From NCBI RefSeq assembly GCF_001426755.1, contig NZ_LMFJ01000001.1, forward strand, positions 2,448,546 to 2,512,545: DNA of 64,000 bases, read 5' to 3'. The notes under the pieces are model-generated. The model was given only the letters and a program-made list of their open reading frames with translations, was not told where the DNA came from and searched no databases. Position numbers and translations under genes: made by a program. The DNA comes from Aeromicrobium sp. Root495 (GTDB taxonomy: Bacteria; Actinomycetota; Actinomycetes; Propionibacteriales; Nocardioidaceae). Positions 8,170 to 16,983 of this stretch are shown here, piece after piece. Position 1 is the first letter of the stretch, and each line of letters starts with the position of its first letter.

Positions 8170-8747
8170 AAACCGCCCACCTCATGATCCGGTGGGGCCG
8201 CCGCAAAGTGCGCCGACTCGACCACCACGAAGGTGGCGTCGGCCGAGCCTGCCTTTCGACCTGCTGAGTCCCAAGCATCGGCGTGGAGCAGGAGCCGACG
8301 TCCTGTGCGCTCGACGACCTCTGCGTTGAACTTGTAGGGCTGGTACAGGCGGAACGGCGCTTGATACTCGACTGTCAAACTTCGTGTGACGGCGAGCGTG
8401 CCCACCGTGTAAAGCGCGAACCCGAAGAGGTCGTCGAACGCGAGCGCCACCGCTCCCCCGTGCGCGATACCTGGCGCACCGACCTGGCCGTCGCCGAAAC
8501 TATGGGTCGACTCGACGCCGTTCGCTGTGCGAATGACCTGCATCCCCAGTCCAGACGGATTGTCCGGACCGCAGCCTGCGCAGTTCAGCGAGTGCGGAGG
8601 CAGCACCTGCCCTACCTCTACAGCGTCCAGCAAGACAAGGTGATTGGACCATCGGGAGATGACGTCCGCGCGCTCGCGGTTGTTCGCGTCGCCGGCGATA
8701 TCTGCCTGGTCGTCGCCACGACCTTGCGGCTCGGTCTGGCCTGACAA
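8166..8747 (-). CDS. PaaI-like hotdog thioesterase
   Basis: A 193-residue protein. Residues about 50-65 read SLNCAGCGPDNPSGLGM, the cysteine-rich lead typical of actinobacterial PaaI-type thioesterases. The hotdog helix HGGAVALAFDDLFG carries the expected catalytic Asp. It should hydrolyse acyl-CoA thioesters. The first 45 residues are charged and not conserved-looking. TTG 8747 is the best start because GGAG lies 6 nt upstream. It lies between the acyl-CoA ligase (40 bp upstream) and the acyltransferase (4-base overlap), so it belongs to the same fatty-acid unit. Confidence 0.85.
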   Translation of the reverse strand: MSGQTEPQGRGDDQADIAGDANNRERADVISRWSNHLVLLDAVEVGQVLPPHSLNCAGCGPDNPSGLGMQVIRTANGVESTHSFGDGQVGAPGIAHGGAVALAFDDLFGFALYTVGTLAVTRSLTVEYQAPFRLYQPYKFNAEVVERTGRRLLLHADAWDSAGRKAGSADATFVVVESAHFAAAPPDHEVGGL

Positions 8748-8787
8748 TTTCCACTCCGTTCGATATGGGCCCAGCGAGGATGAGGTG

Positions 8788-10419
8788 CTAGATCTCGACG
8801 ACGCTCAGCTCTCCGTCAGCGTGGAGGGCCCTCAAACGCTTCTTGTCAAACTTGCCGACCGAAGTCTTCGGCACCTCGGAGACGAAGCACCATCGTTCAG
8901 GCAGCCACCACTTCGCGACCTTACCGTCGAGGAACCTCCGCAGGTCTTCAGGCGATGGCTCACGACCGTCCCGTACGACAATGGCTGCCAGGGGCCGTTC
9001 CTGCCACTTCTCGTCCGGCACACCGATCACCGAGGCCTCGAGCACGTCTGGGTGGCCGGCGAGCAGAAGCTCGAGCTCAACTGAGGAGATCCACTCTCCG
9101 CCGGACTTGATCACGTCCTTGGTCCGGTCGGTCAGCGTGACGAAGCTGTGTTCATCGATCCGACCGACGTCGCCCGTTCGCAACCAGCCCTCGTGGAACT
9201 TCTCGTCGTCCGCTTCCTCGCCGACGTACGATCCAGTGATCCAAGGGCCGCGTACCTGTATCTCGCCGACCGACTTGTCGTCGTGCGGGAGATCGTGCCC
9301 CTCGTCGTCAACAATCCTCAGCTCCACCCCTGCGACCGGCCGACCCTGCGTGGCTCGAAGTCGCCACTGCTCGTCAGCGTCGAGTGATGTCGATGGCCGG
9401 GCAATGGACGCCAAAGGAGAAGTCTCGGTCATGCCCCACGCCTGCACCACGTTGATGCCGTACTTCTCCTCAAATTCCTGCATCAGGTGGAGAGGCACTG
9501 CGGAACCACCGCATGCAACCAGATCGAGGGAGGTGACGTCGAAACTCGGGTGAGCCTCCAAGAAATGAAGGACGTCGTTCCAGATCGTCGGGACTGCGCC
9601 GGCAATGGTCGGCTTCTCGCTGTCGATGAGCCGAACCAGCGGCTCAGCCTGCAAGAAGCGCTCAGGCATGAGCAGGTCTGCACCAGCCATCAACGCGGCG
9701 TAGACCAGCCCCCACGCGTTGGCATGGAACATCGGCACGATCGCGAGAACTCGGTCGTCACTGCTGACTCGCAGCCCGTCGGCAGCGCATGCTGCCATCG
9801 AGTGCAAGTATGTCGATCTGTGGCTGTAGGCGACGCCCTTCGGATTCCCAGTGGTGCCGGAGGTGTAACACATCGCCGCGGCTGAGCGTTCATCCAGATC
9901 GGGCCAGTCGAACGTCTCAGGCTGACCTGCGATGAAATCCTCGTAGCCCACGACCGTCAGACCGTCGCGGCGGAGCGGAGTGAGGTCCACCCCACCTGTC
10001 ACGACAACTGTGTGGACAGCAGCGAGTTGTGGCAACACCGGGGCGAGAAGGGGCACAACGCTCCCATCCACGATGACGACCTGGTCATCGGCGTGGTTCG
10101 CAATGTAGATGATCTGATCCGCTGTCAGGCGCAAGTTGAGGGTGTGCAGCACCGCACCCATCGACGGTACGGCGCAGTACGCTTCCACGTGCTCCTGGTT
10201 GTTCCACATAAACGTCGCCACACGATCGTCCCCGGTGACCCCGCACTCTCGGAGGGCATTCGCGAGCTGGGCCGATCTCCGCCCGACCTCGGCAAACGTG
10301 CCAACCTTCACGCTCCCGTCGGGCTGCAGCGTCCGCACGGTAGCCGCGCCGTGCACGGTCGATCCATGGCGCAGTATGCCCGCTGTGGTGAGGGCGACGT
10401 CCATCATCGTGCTCCGCAT
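8788..10419 (-). CDS. Long-chain fatty acyl-CoA ligase (AMP-dependent synthetase)
   Basis: A 543-residue ANL-superfamily enzyme. It has the P-loop YTSGTTGNPKGV around residue 190, the A5 motif WGMTETSP, the hinge/A8 region GWLRTGDVGRID and a C-terminal TSVGKFDKK with the catalytic Lys. Length and motifs fit FadD-type medium/long-chain acyl-CoA synthetases, which activate a fatty acid through an acyl-AMP. ATG 10419 has AGAGGAG 5 nt upstream. In this operon it would activate the acid produced by the aldehyde dehydrogenase. An aryl-CoA ligase is possible but less fitting. Confidence 0.9.
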   Translation of the reverse strand: MRSTMMDVALTTAGILRHGSTVHGAATVRTLQPDGSVKVGTFAEVGRRSAQLANALRECGVTGDDRVATFMWNNQEHVEAYCAVPSMGAVLHTLNLRLTADQIIYIANHADDQVVIVDGSVVPLLAPVLPQLAAVHTVVVTGGVDLTPLRRDGLTVVGYEDFIAGQPETFDWPDLDERSAAAMCYTSGTTGNPKGVAYSHRSTYLHSMAACAADGLRVSSDDRVLAIVPMFHANAWGLVYAALMAGADLLMPERFLQAEPLVRLIDSEKPTIAGAVPTIWNDVLHFLEAHPSFDVTSLDLVACGGSAVPLHLMQEFEEKYGINVVQAWGMTETSPLASIARPSTSLDADEQWRLRATQGRPVAGVELRIVDDEGHDLPHDDKSVGEIQVRGPWITGSYVGEEADDEKFHEGWLRTGDVGRIDEHSFVTLTDRTKDVIKSGGEWISSVELELLLAGHPDVLEASVIGVPDEKWQERPLAAIVVRDGREPSPEDLRRFLDGKVAKWWLPERWCFVSEVPKTSVGKFDKKRLRALHADGELSVVEI

Positions 10420-10477
10420 GAGACTCCTCTGTTGGTGATGCCTTCAAAAGTCGCTGTCCCTGATATCAATTCCGCAA

Positions 10478-11545
10478 TCAGGCACGAGAGCGAGACAGCG
10501 ACGTTGCTGCTGCCTCCAGGGCGCCGACCACGTCTTTCTCGAGCTGCGGCAGCAGGCTGACCGCCGCGACAACCGAGTTCACGCGAGTCCGCACGTCGAC
10601 ATCTCGCTGGATACCGGCACGTGCGGCCTTCGTCCACGCTTGGGCACATCGGCCGGCAACGTCGGCGAGTTCCTTGGTGGCGACGTCTCCGGTCAGCCGA
10701 GCGACGTCGTCAGAACCGTCCGCGAGCAGCTGGCGGAAGAGTCCTCCGCCGGTCCCTGCCTTTTCGATGAAGGCACTCAAACTGAACAGCAGAATCTCGA
10801 GCTCATCGAGCGGGAGCCCATCCCAGGTCTCGACATCGGACGCCAGGAGGGTGACGGCAGCCAGACCTTCGGCTCCGCTCGTTGCTCCCTTGAGGTTCAC
10901 GATCCCCCCTCCTGAGGGGTGGCGCATGCTTTCCGCCGACTGCTGGAACGCGGTGGATGCGGCCACCGCGAGGTCCGGCAGTTCATCGGGCCACTCGATT
11001 CGATAGGTGCAGTGGCGGGTCGGCTCGGGGAACGACTTGGATGACCGCGCGCGCGCCAGTGCGTCAAGCGGGACCTCCTGCACCTCAGCCCGGTCGTTGT
11101 CCACGACGAAGGCCACACCCTGATCTTCGTCGTAGCCGATCACGACGATGTCGTGGCGACTCATCTGCAGCTTGACCCTCAAGTACGGCAGTTCGGCAAT
11201 GTCACCCCACACCAAGCTGGGTCGCCCCGCGTCGACCTCTTGGCGCACCCAGGACCACCCCTCGTCGGCGTCGTCGGTGGTGAGCATCTCAACGTCCCCG
11301 CCGAGGCGCGTGGGCAGATCTACTTCGAAGTCCGCACCACGCCCGACCAGGTAAATCGGGGGGATGAGACCGCTCGATCGGACATATGAGAGACCCAGTG
11401 CCCCTCCTAGGGCGAACACCAGACCCTCACTGGGAGGTCCGTCCCATCCGAGACCATGCCAATGCAGCAGGTCGCGCATGGCGCCGGATCCACAGTGCCC
11501 TCCGATCTGATGCGGGTAGTCCTGCAGGCGGGTCGTGTGCGGCAT
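10478..11545 (-). CDS. BtrH_N / DUF4872-type protein
   Basis: A 355-residue protein. The N-terminus HQIGGHCGSGAMRDLLHWHG followed by SEGLVFALGGALGLSYVRS is the BtrH_N pattern (Butirosin H-like), with a conserved Cys18 in a papain/C39-like context. The C-terminal half is helical and matches the usual DUF4872 partner in position. BtrH transfers an acyl group from an acyl carrier protein in butirosin synthesis; here the acyl donor and acceptor are unknown. The gene lies in the seven-gene operon, 44 bp after the SDR and 58 bp before the acyl-CoA ligase. An acyl-transfer or peptidase-like role on a fatty-acyl substrate is an inference. Confidence 0.75.
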   Translation of the reverse strand: MPHTTRLQDYPHQIGGHCGSGAMRDLLHWHGLGWDGPPSEGLVFALGGALGLSYVRSSGLIPPIYLVGRGADFEVDLPTRLGGDVEMLTTDDADEGWSWVRQEVDAGRPSLVWGDIAELPYLRVKLQMSRHDIVVIGYDEDQGVAFVVDNDRAEVQEVPLDALARARSSKSFPEPTRHCTYRIEWPDELPDLAVAASTAFQQSAESMRHPSGGGIVNLKGATSGAEGLAAVTLLASDVETWDGLPLDELEILLFSLSAFIEKAGTGGGLFRQLLADGSDDVARLTGDVATKELADVAGRCAQAWTKAARAGIQRDVDVRTRVNSVVAAVSLLPQLEKDVVGALEAAATSLSRSRA

Positions 11546-11589
11546 GTGAATTCCTTCGAGTGGAGGCAGGGTCGGCGGAGATCCGGAGG

Positions 11590-12426
11590 TCAGTTGTCTC
11601 TGATTCGGTCCAAGTAGGTCTGGCGGGCGCCCATGTCGACATCCGTGAGAAACACTGAGTCAGCGCCAAGTGCCGAGCCGAGGCCCGTTGCGAGCCGGCC
11701 GGGAACGAACTTCATGGCCGCGATCACGCCCCCAGCGAGCCGCGTGACGCGTACGAACGGTCGAGGGTTCTCGATCAGATCTGCCGTGGCTCGTCCGATC
11801 TCCTCCGGCTCTGCGTTCCGGAGCCCCTTCGCCCCAGCGGTGCCCGCGACGAGCTCGGTGTTGGTGAAGGTTGGCCGGACCGTGGAGAGCTGAACTCCCG
11901 ACTTGCGGTACTCCTGGCGCGCTGCCTCCGTGAAACCGATCACCGCGAACTTGGTGGCGCAGTACGTCGCCAAGCCCGGGACGGCAAGCTCGCCAGCCAA
12001 CGAGGCAGTGTTGATGATGTGACCTGTACGCCGCGGCAGCATCCGCTGGAGCGCAAGTTTGGTCCCAAAGATGACACCGAGGATGTTGATCTCGACCTGC
12101 CGGCGAGTGATTGCGTCTTCCTCTTCGTGCGCGTATCCGGTGGGCATGATGCCGGCGTTGTTGATCAGCACGTCGAGAGGCCCGAGCTCGGCCTCGACCA
12201 GGTCCAAGAAGGTCCGGAATGATTCGGGATCGGTCACGTCGAGGTGGGTGACCACTTTCACCCCGAGCTCGTCAGCGGCCTCCTTGGCCCGAGCTTCGTC
12301 GACATCACCGATGGCGACGCGGTGACCACGGCCGATCAACTCCTTGGCGGTTTGATACCCGATCCCACGGGCCCCGCCAGTGATCGCCACTGTCTTGGGG
12401 ATGGTTCGTGTGCTGCTGTTCGTCAT
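11590..12426 (-). CDS. Short-chain dehydrogenase/reductase
   Basis: A 278-residue classical SDR. It has the cofactor loop TGGARGIG near residue 17, NNAG near 91, and the catalytic Ser ... YCATK pair with Tyr and Lys in the expected order. The residues after the second strand (IGDVDE) suggest NAD(H) preference. The start is ATG 12426 with AGGAG 8 nt upstream, overlapping the aldehyde dehydrogenase stop as ATGA. In context it probably oxidises the alcohol formed by CYP153 to an aldehyde. The extra 40 C-terminal residues are seen in long-chain-type SDRs. Confidence 0.9.
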   Translation of the reverse strand: MTNSSTRTIPKTVAITGGARGIGYQTAKELIGRGHRVAIGDVDEARAKEAADELGVKVVTHLDVTDPESFRTFLDLVEAELGPLDVLINNAGIMPTGYAHEEEDAITRRQVEINILGVIFGTKLALQRMLPRRTGHIINTASLAGELAVPGLATYCATKFAVIGFTEAARQEYRKSGVQLSTVRPTFTNTELVAGTAGAKGLRNAEPEEIGRATADLIENPRPFVRVTRLAGGVIAAMKFVPGRLATGLGSALGADSVFLTDVDMGARQTYLDRIRDN

Positions 12427-13952
12427 CTGCTCTGCTCCTTGTTCAGTCCGAGTCGTTGCTTCACACCGCGACCAGCTGCCACTCGCAACACCCGTCCAGC
12501 GATGGCTGTACGCCGGGAGGTGTACGGGTACCAGTTGATCTCCTGCGTCAGCACAGGCAGGCGCGGCTCCGTCACGGCCTGGACCCGGCAGTACTTGCGC
12601 ATCCCTTGCGCGCCACCTAGCCGCGCACCGATCCCTGACGACTTCCAACCGCTGTGGGGCAACGTGGTGGCGAAGAGGTTGCTGAAGACGTCGTTGATGT
12701 TGACCGCGCCCGCCTGCAGTCGCCGCGCGACACGTCGCGCTCGCGCGTGGTCGCGTGTCCACACCGTTGCAGACAGACCGTAGGTCGAGTCGTTGGCCAA
12801 CCGGATGGCCTCATCTTCGTCGGCAACACGCATCACCGGAATGGTCGGGCCGAACGTCTCTTCGGTCATGCACGCCATCGTGTGATCGACATCGACGAGT
12901 ACCGTCGGAGCGTAGTAGTTGCCCACAGCACCGCGCGTTCCGCCAGCCGCGACGCGCGCTCCGGCGAGAACGGCCTCGCTGACATGACGATCTGCGATGT
13001 CGACCTGATTCTCGGTGACCATTGCCCCCACGTCACTGCCTAGCGCCGACCCCTGAGACAGGGACTGCACGCGCTGGGTGAGTCGAGCCACGAAATCGTC
13101 GTAGATCTCGGCGACGACGTACACGCGTTCGACCGAGATACAGACCTGGCCGGCGTTGAAGAGGCCGCCCCACGCGATGCCCTCCACCGCCCGCGACAAG
13201 TCGGCGTCCTCGAGCACTATTGCCGGGTCTTTTCCGCCCAGTTCCAAGCTCAACGGTTTGAGCAGCTCAGCGCAACGTATTGCGACCGCGCGACCCGTAG
13301 CCGTCGAGCCCGTGAACTGCACATAGTCGACGGCGTCGACCACAGCTGCTCCCGTGCTGCCGGCACCGACGACGTGGGCAAGAACCGGAGGTGCCCCGAT
13401 CTCATTCCATCCCTCGACGACGCGCGCGCACGTCAAGGGGGTCTCCTCGGACGACTTGGCCAGGACTGCACACCCGGCGGCTAGAGCCGGGGCGGCGTCC
13501 ATAAGGAAGAGGGTGATCGGGAAGTTCCACGGCGTGATCAGTCCCACCAATGGATAAGGGTGGTAGGACGTGGACAGTCGCTTCGGAAGGCTCAGGAGAC
13601 CTGACGACCTCACTTTGTTGTCGGCGAGGAACTGCTCCGCGTGATCGGCGTAATAGGTGATGAACTCGCATGACGCTGTCGTCTCCACGAGCGCGTCGGG
13701 GCGGACCTTGCCGGTCTCGGCCTGCAACAAGTCAGTGAGCTCATCAGTGTGTGCCAGGATCCAATCGCGCCACTGACGCATCCATCTCGCTCTCTCGCGG
13801 GGGGCCGTCTCTGCCCACGCACCTTGCGCAACTCGGAGCCCATCCGCGATGGCGTTCACCGACTCGCGATCGTTCACTTCGACGGTCGCGACCGAACGTC
13901 CATCTGACGGGTTGCGCACGTCCAGGGCTGCCGCAGTGCTCGCTATGGTCAT
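12423..13952 (-). CDS. NAD(P)-dependent aldehyde dehydrogenase
   Basis: A 509-residue ALDH with the general-base motif LELGGKDP and the nucleophile region FNAGQVCISVERVYV with the catalytic Cys. The EETFGPTIPVM motif is in the C-terminal third. It overlaps both neighbours by four bases, so it is co-translated with the transglutaminase-like protein and the SDR. It resembles succinate-semialdehyde or fatty-aldehyde dehydrogenases; the neighbourhood favours fatty aldehyde oxidation to acid. A short hydrophobic/basic C-terminal extension after residue 480 is unusual for soluble ALDHs and may touch membrane. Confidence 0.9.
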   Translation of the reverse strand: MTIASTAAALDVRNPSDGRSVATVEVNDRESVNAIADGLRVAQGAWAETAPRERARWMRQWRDWILAHTDELTDLLQAETGKVRPDALVETTASCEFITYYADHAEQFLADNKVRSSGLLSLPKRLSTSYHPYPLVGLITPWNFPITLFLMDAAPALAAGCAVLAKSSEETPLTCARVVEGWNEIGAPPVLAHVVGAGSTGAAVVDAVDYVQFTGSTATGRAVAIRCAELLKPLSLELGGKDPAIVLEDADLSRAVEGIAWGGLFNAGQVCISVERVYVVAEIYDDFVARLTQRVQSLSQGSALGSDVGAMVTENQVDIADRHVSEAVLAGARVAAGGTRGAVGNYYAPTVLVDVDHTMACMTEETFGPTIPVMRVADEDEAIRLANDSTYGLSATVWTRDHARARRVARRLQAGAVNINDVFSNLFATTLPHSGWKSSGIGARLGGAQGMRKYCRVQAVTEPRLPVLTQEINWYPYTSRRTAIAGRVLRVAAGRGVKQRLGLNKEQSR

Positions 13953-14668
13953 GGGATCTCCGACGTCGAGGGCGTTGTTCGAATGTTTACGGCATGGTCG
14001 GCGCTGGGCACCTCGGTGAAGGCATCGGAGACCGCGGGTATCGAGGCCCCCATCAGCAGTCCGTAGTGAAGTTGGAGTTCCGTCAGGATCTCGGCCAATG
14101 GCAGGTCGTCGAAGACGCCACGGTCTCGTACGTACTCCATGTGTTGGGTGCCGTCAGCGGTAAATGCGTGCATCAGCGCGTCGTTCTCGCCGTCGAACTC
14201 AACGGGGGGGACCCCGAACCGAGCACACAGCTCGCGGTTAAATGCCGGGGTGGCCTTGACCCATCGTCCATCGATGTGCAGGGAGCTATAACCGTGGAAG
14301 ACGAAAAGATCTGACCCGCTCATCAACTCACGCAACGAATCGGTCTGAAGATGGTTGCGCACATCAGCGAAACCCAGGCGCGCCGGAATGCCGGCGGCGC
14401 GGCAGGCCGCAGTCAGCAGCACCGCCTTGGGAACGCAATAGGCACGCCCAGCCTCCAGGACGTGACTCGCTCGGTAGTGCGATGGGTCATCAGACACCTG
14501 ATAGGGGTCGTACCAGATCTGGTCACGGACGGCGACAAACAGTCGCATCGCCCTCTCCCTGTCGGTGAGCGCGCCAATGATCGAGTTCGCGGTGAATTCA
14601 CGAACGGCCTCGTGCTCGATGTCGAGATACTCCGTTGCCTCAAGGAATGTGCGGGTCGGCTCGCTCAT
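13949..14668 (-). CDS. Transglutaminase-like cysteine protein
   Basis: A 239-residue protein with the transglutaminase-core block GRAYCVPKAVLLTAACRAAG, nucleophile Cys78, and a later FHGYSSLHIDGRWVKATPAFN supplying His125. In classical members the third residue is an Asp in a DP motif; here the equivalent reads KATPAFN, so the triad is not obviously complete. The start is ATG 14668 with only a weak GAGAAG ribosome site. It is the first gene of the operon and overlaps the ALDH start by four bases. It may act as an amidase, acyltransferase or non-catalytic partner of the BtrH-like protein. Confidence 0.75.
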   Translation of the reverse strand: MSEPTRTFLEATEYLDIEHEAVREFTANSIIGALTDRERAMRLFVAVRDQIWYDPYQVSDDPSHYRASHVLEAGRAYCVPKAVLLTAACRAAGIPARLGFADVRNHLQTDSLRELMSGSDLFVFHGYSSLHIDGRWVKATPAFNRELCARFGVPPVEFDGENDALMHAFTADGTQHMEYVRDRGVFDDLPLAEILTELQLHYGLLMGASIPAVSDAFTEVPSADHAVNIRTTPSTSEIP

Positions 14669-15256
14669 CTTCTCGGCAAGCCGCTCGCCAACCAGGCGTT
14701 TCTTGCCACTGGACTCGATTTAGAAGACACAGGGATCGAGGCGGGCGAGGTTTCCCGAACTCCCCCCACAGCCGCAACACGCTCGACCGTTCTCATGCTG
14801 ATCGGAGTCAGATGGGACTGAAAAAACTTGACCACCAAGGATCCCTTCGTGTCGCCTGAGTTGTCGATTTAACCGCCTGTTCTCCATCGTTGGACATTTC
14901 TTCGTTTTTGTCAACGAAAGAACAGAGTCGACAATCTGTGCGAGGTTGGTCTTCTCGCAGCTATGTCTTGTCCCGTCACTACTAGCGTCGGCAAGCCACA
15001 ACTCGCAGGGCTCGGGAGTGAAACAGCGAGGCCTTCCCGCACTCGCCATAGGGGCGGTGTGCGCTCCGATCTCGCGAACAGGATGAAGCGGTCACTACCC
15101 TGGACGAGCAGGGGCGTTCATTGCAGCGCGCCGATGAGCAGACGGGCATTGCTCGCCTCTCTCAGAAATCCCATCATCACGAGCCAAGGCCCCAACGCCT
15201 CGCCAGGCCTGCGCAGCCGCGCCACCTGATTGCCGAGACGCCAACCCTCACTCCGG
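14669..15256. other. 588-bp intergenic stretch, no convincing gene
   Basis: This is AT-richer than the surroundings. It contains the probable promoter of the leftward seven-gene operon (14886-14914) and a long leader in front of transglutaminase ATG 14668. Short open frames exist on both strands but have no ribosome sites or recognisable products. The 15118-15290 part has a minus-strand frame that could be a displaced C-terminus of the 443-residue protein next to it. Confidence 0.5.
14886..14914 (-). promoter_or_regulatory. Probable promoter of the seven-gene BtrH-like/ALDH operon
   Basis: On the minus strand TTGACA (14914-14909) is followed after exactly 17 bp by AACGAT (14891-14886). Both match sigma-70-like consensus well. 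Transcription would start near 14879, leaving a leader of about 210 nt before the ATG. A TTGTC/GACAA pair (14908-14933) overlaps the -35 and could be an operator arm. Confidence 0.5.
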
Positions 15257-16588
15257 TCACGCACTTCCCGGAGGAACTCGACGCTGAGCGTCCTCGAGCT
15301 GAATGGGTCGGAGACTGTACTGGCTGTGCGAGTTCTCACCATGAAAACTGACATGGGCAGTGCAGTGATCCAAGCTGACGTCGCTCGAACTGTCGATGAC
15401 GTGAGCCCGACCCTCAAGGTCGTCCCACGCCACTAGGTCGCCAAATCGGCGCAACGAGTGCCCAATGAGCCAAGAATCGGCGTACTCAGCGACGAATGGC
15501 CCAGCTGCGAGCAGACCTGGCTCGAGCTCATCGAGCGTGCGGAACTCGATTGGGGCGCCGGACTCGAAGAGGTCGCCGCGGCCCGCTGGATCGTCCGTAA
15601 CCGAAACGAACTCGATGATGTTGTAGTCGAGCTCTGGGAGCCGCTTCGAGACCTCGAACTCATCCCACACCGGAATCATGTCCTCGGATACGTCGGTCAC
15701 AATTAGACCGTCCAGGATGGGTGACCCGACGGGTAGGCGGAACCACCTCGACTCGCCTCGGATGTACGTGTCGTCGCGAACAGAGACCACGAGTGCTCGT
15801 GGTTCGTTTTCGTCGCTGATCGCCATCCGGAGATCGAGAGCTCCAGGAGTGCCACCCGGCAGGCCGCCCCAGAACGGTTCCGTATGGGCCGCAGAAAGGC
15901 CTCGCCTTAACGGTCTCACCGCAAACAGGTCGCATCCGTACTCGTCGAACACGGCCACAGCGGCGGGCTTCAACGGGTGCGCGAGCCCGGGGCGCAGGCC
16001 GCCCCCACCCTCCGGGACAACCCACCAAGCCCCTTCGTCTCGTAGCAGTCGAGTCTTAATCGGCCCGTTGCTCTGCTCGTCTGGCCCGCACGTCAGCAGA
16101 CCCAGACGCTCACCTGCGTCGTCGCTGGCAAGCAGGATTGTCTCGAGCTGATGGCGAGACGGGCGACGAGTCGTCTTCGTTCGATCAGGAAGCCGCACTC
16201 CCCTGGCCCAGCTCGTGTCGTCACTGATCCAGGTCACCCAGCGTCGTGCAGCCTCGAGCTCGACTCCTGTCCCCTGAACCTCGCTCGAGAAGGCGACGCC
16301 TCGCGAGTCGGCGACGATCGAGGAGTAGGCGTCGAGACCATCGACAAGGCGCTCGTCGCACTCAGCCAGGTGATCCCACAACTCGCGAAGATGCTTCGTG
16401 GCATGCACCCAAGTGAGTCCAGCTCGACTGCTCGATTCATCGAGCTTATGTGAGCTCCAGATGATTCCTACGCACCAGCCACGCTCGTCGAGAACGAGGC
16501 GGAACCGAGCGAGATCCTCGAGTTCATAGGAGGGCCGGTCAGGCGGGAAGTACTTCAAGTGACGTGCGGGTCGAGCTGAATTCTCCAA
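15257..16588 (-). CDS. Unrecognised 443-residue protein
   Basis: I do not recognise this protein. It has no signal peptide, no clear membrane helix and no catalytic motif. Tryptophan and acidic residues are frequent, and segments such as WFRLPVGSPILDG suggest a beta-rich soluble protein. The last 15 residues are read in one frame, while another minus-strand frame continues coding-like (EFLREVRDRSEGWRLGNQV) to 15118, so a frameshift near 15,290 is possible. It lies between the alkane block and the methylase module and is read divergently from the module, so it could belong to it. Confidence 0.6.
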   Translation of the reverse strand: MENSARPARHLKYFPPDRPSYELEDLARFRLVLDERGWCVGIIWSSHKLDESSSRAGLTWVHATKHLRELWDHLAECDERLVDGLDAYSSIVADSRGVAFSSEVQGTGVELEAARRWVTWISDDTSWARGVRLPDRTKTTRRPSRHQLETILLASDDAGERLGLLTCGPDEQSNGPIKTRLLRDEGAWWVVPEGGGGLRPGLAHPLKPAAVAVFDEYGCDLFAVRPLRRGLSAAHTEPFWGGLPGGTPGALDLRMAISDENEPRALVVSVRDDTYIRGESRWFRLPVGSPILDGLIVTDVSEDMIPVWDEFEVSKRLPELDYNIIEFVSVTDDPAGRGDLFESGAPIEFRTLDELEPGLLAAGPFVAEYADSWLIGHSLRRFGDLVAWDDLEGRAHVIDSSSDVSLDHCTAHVSFHGENSHSQYSLRPIQLEDAQRRVPPGSA

Positions 16589-16747
16589 GAGCTGGACCTC
16601 CTCGGGTCGCGGCTGAGCATGCCGATGCGGGTTGTGCGACGAGCGCAGAAATCATTAGTGCAAGGCTCGCAGACGTGGCACTGCGCTCCCGCTGAGCCAG
16701 TGCCGTAATCGGCCAAGACTCAATCTTCAGTTCCGATAGACCACGTC

Positions 16748-16783
16748 TTGCGGCATCTCAGTGTGACAGATATAAATGTCACA
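16748..16783 (+). promoter_or_regulatory. Leaderless promoter with overlapping TGTGACA operator
   Basis: TTGCGG (16748-16753), a 17-bp spacer and TATAAA (16771-16776) form a good promoter. Its start point falls on ATG 16783, so the message is leaderless. The perfect inverted repeat TGTGACA (16762-16768) / TGTCACA (16777-16783) brackets the -10 box, where a bound protein would block polymerase. A related motif lies in the promoter of the ParB-like gene. Confidence 0.65.
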
Positions 16784-16983
16784 TGGCAAGATCCTTCGCA
16801 GCTCTTGACGACCAGGCGCTCGACGAATTGCGGGGTCGAGTCCGGGACGAACAACTACGCCGGAGAGATCAGTGGCAACGCTGTCAGAACTGCAGGATCG
16901 GCTTCTTGGCACGGCGAGGTGCTCGATACTGTTCAGGCCGCTGCCGCACCGCCGCCTACCGTGGAAGGAGGACCGAGGCATGA
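16783..16983 (+). CDS. Small zinc-ribbon protein
   Basis: A 66-residue protein. A charged helical N-terminus is followed by CQNCRIGFLARRGARYCSGRC, a C-x2-C ... C-x3-C zinc ribbon of the kind seen in short actinobacterial DNA-associated proteins. ATG 16783 lies at the transcription start predicted from the promoter. Its stop overlaps the methylase start as ATGA. It could be a regulator that binds the TGTGACA operator over its own promoter, like a controller protein of a modification system; this is an inference from position and size. Confidence 0.75.
   Translation: MARSFAALDDQALDELRGRVRDEQLRRRDQWQRCQNCRIGFLARRGARYCSGRCRTAAYRGRRTEA

Noticed and set aside
14963..15229. Small plus-strand gene in the 14.7-15.3 kb gap
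   Set aside because: No ribosome site, basic low-complexity product and no recognisable domain.
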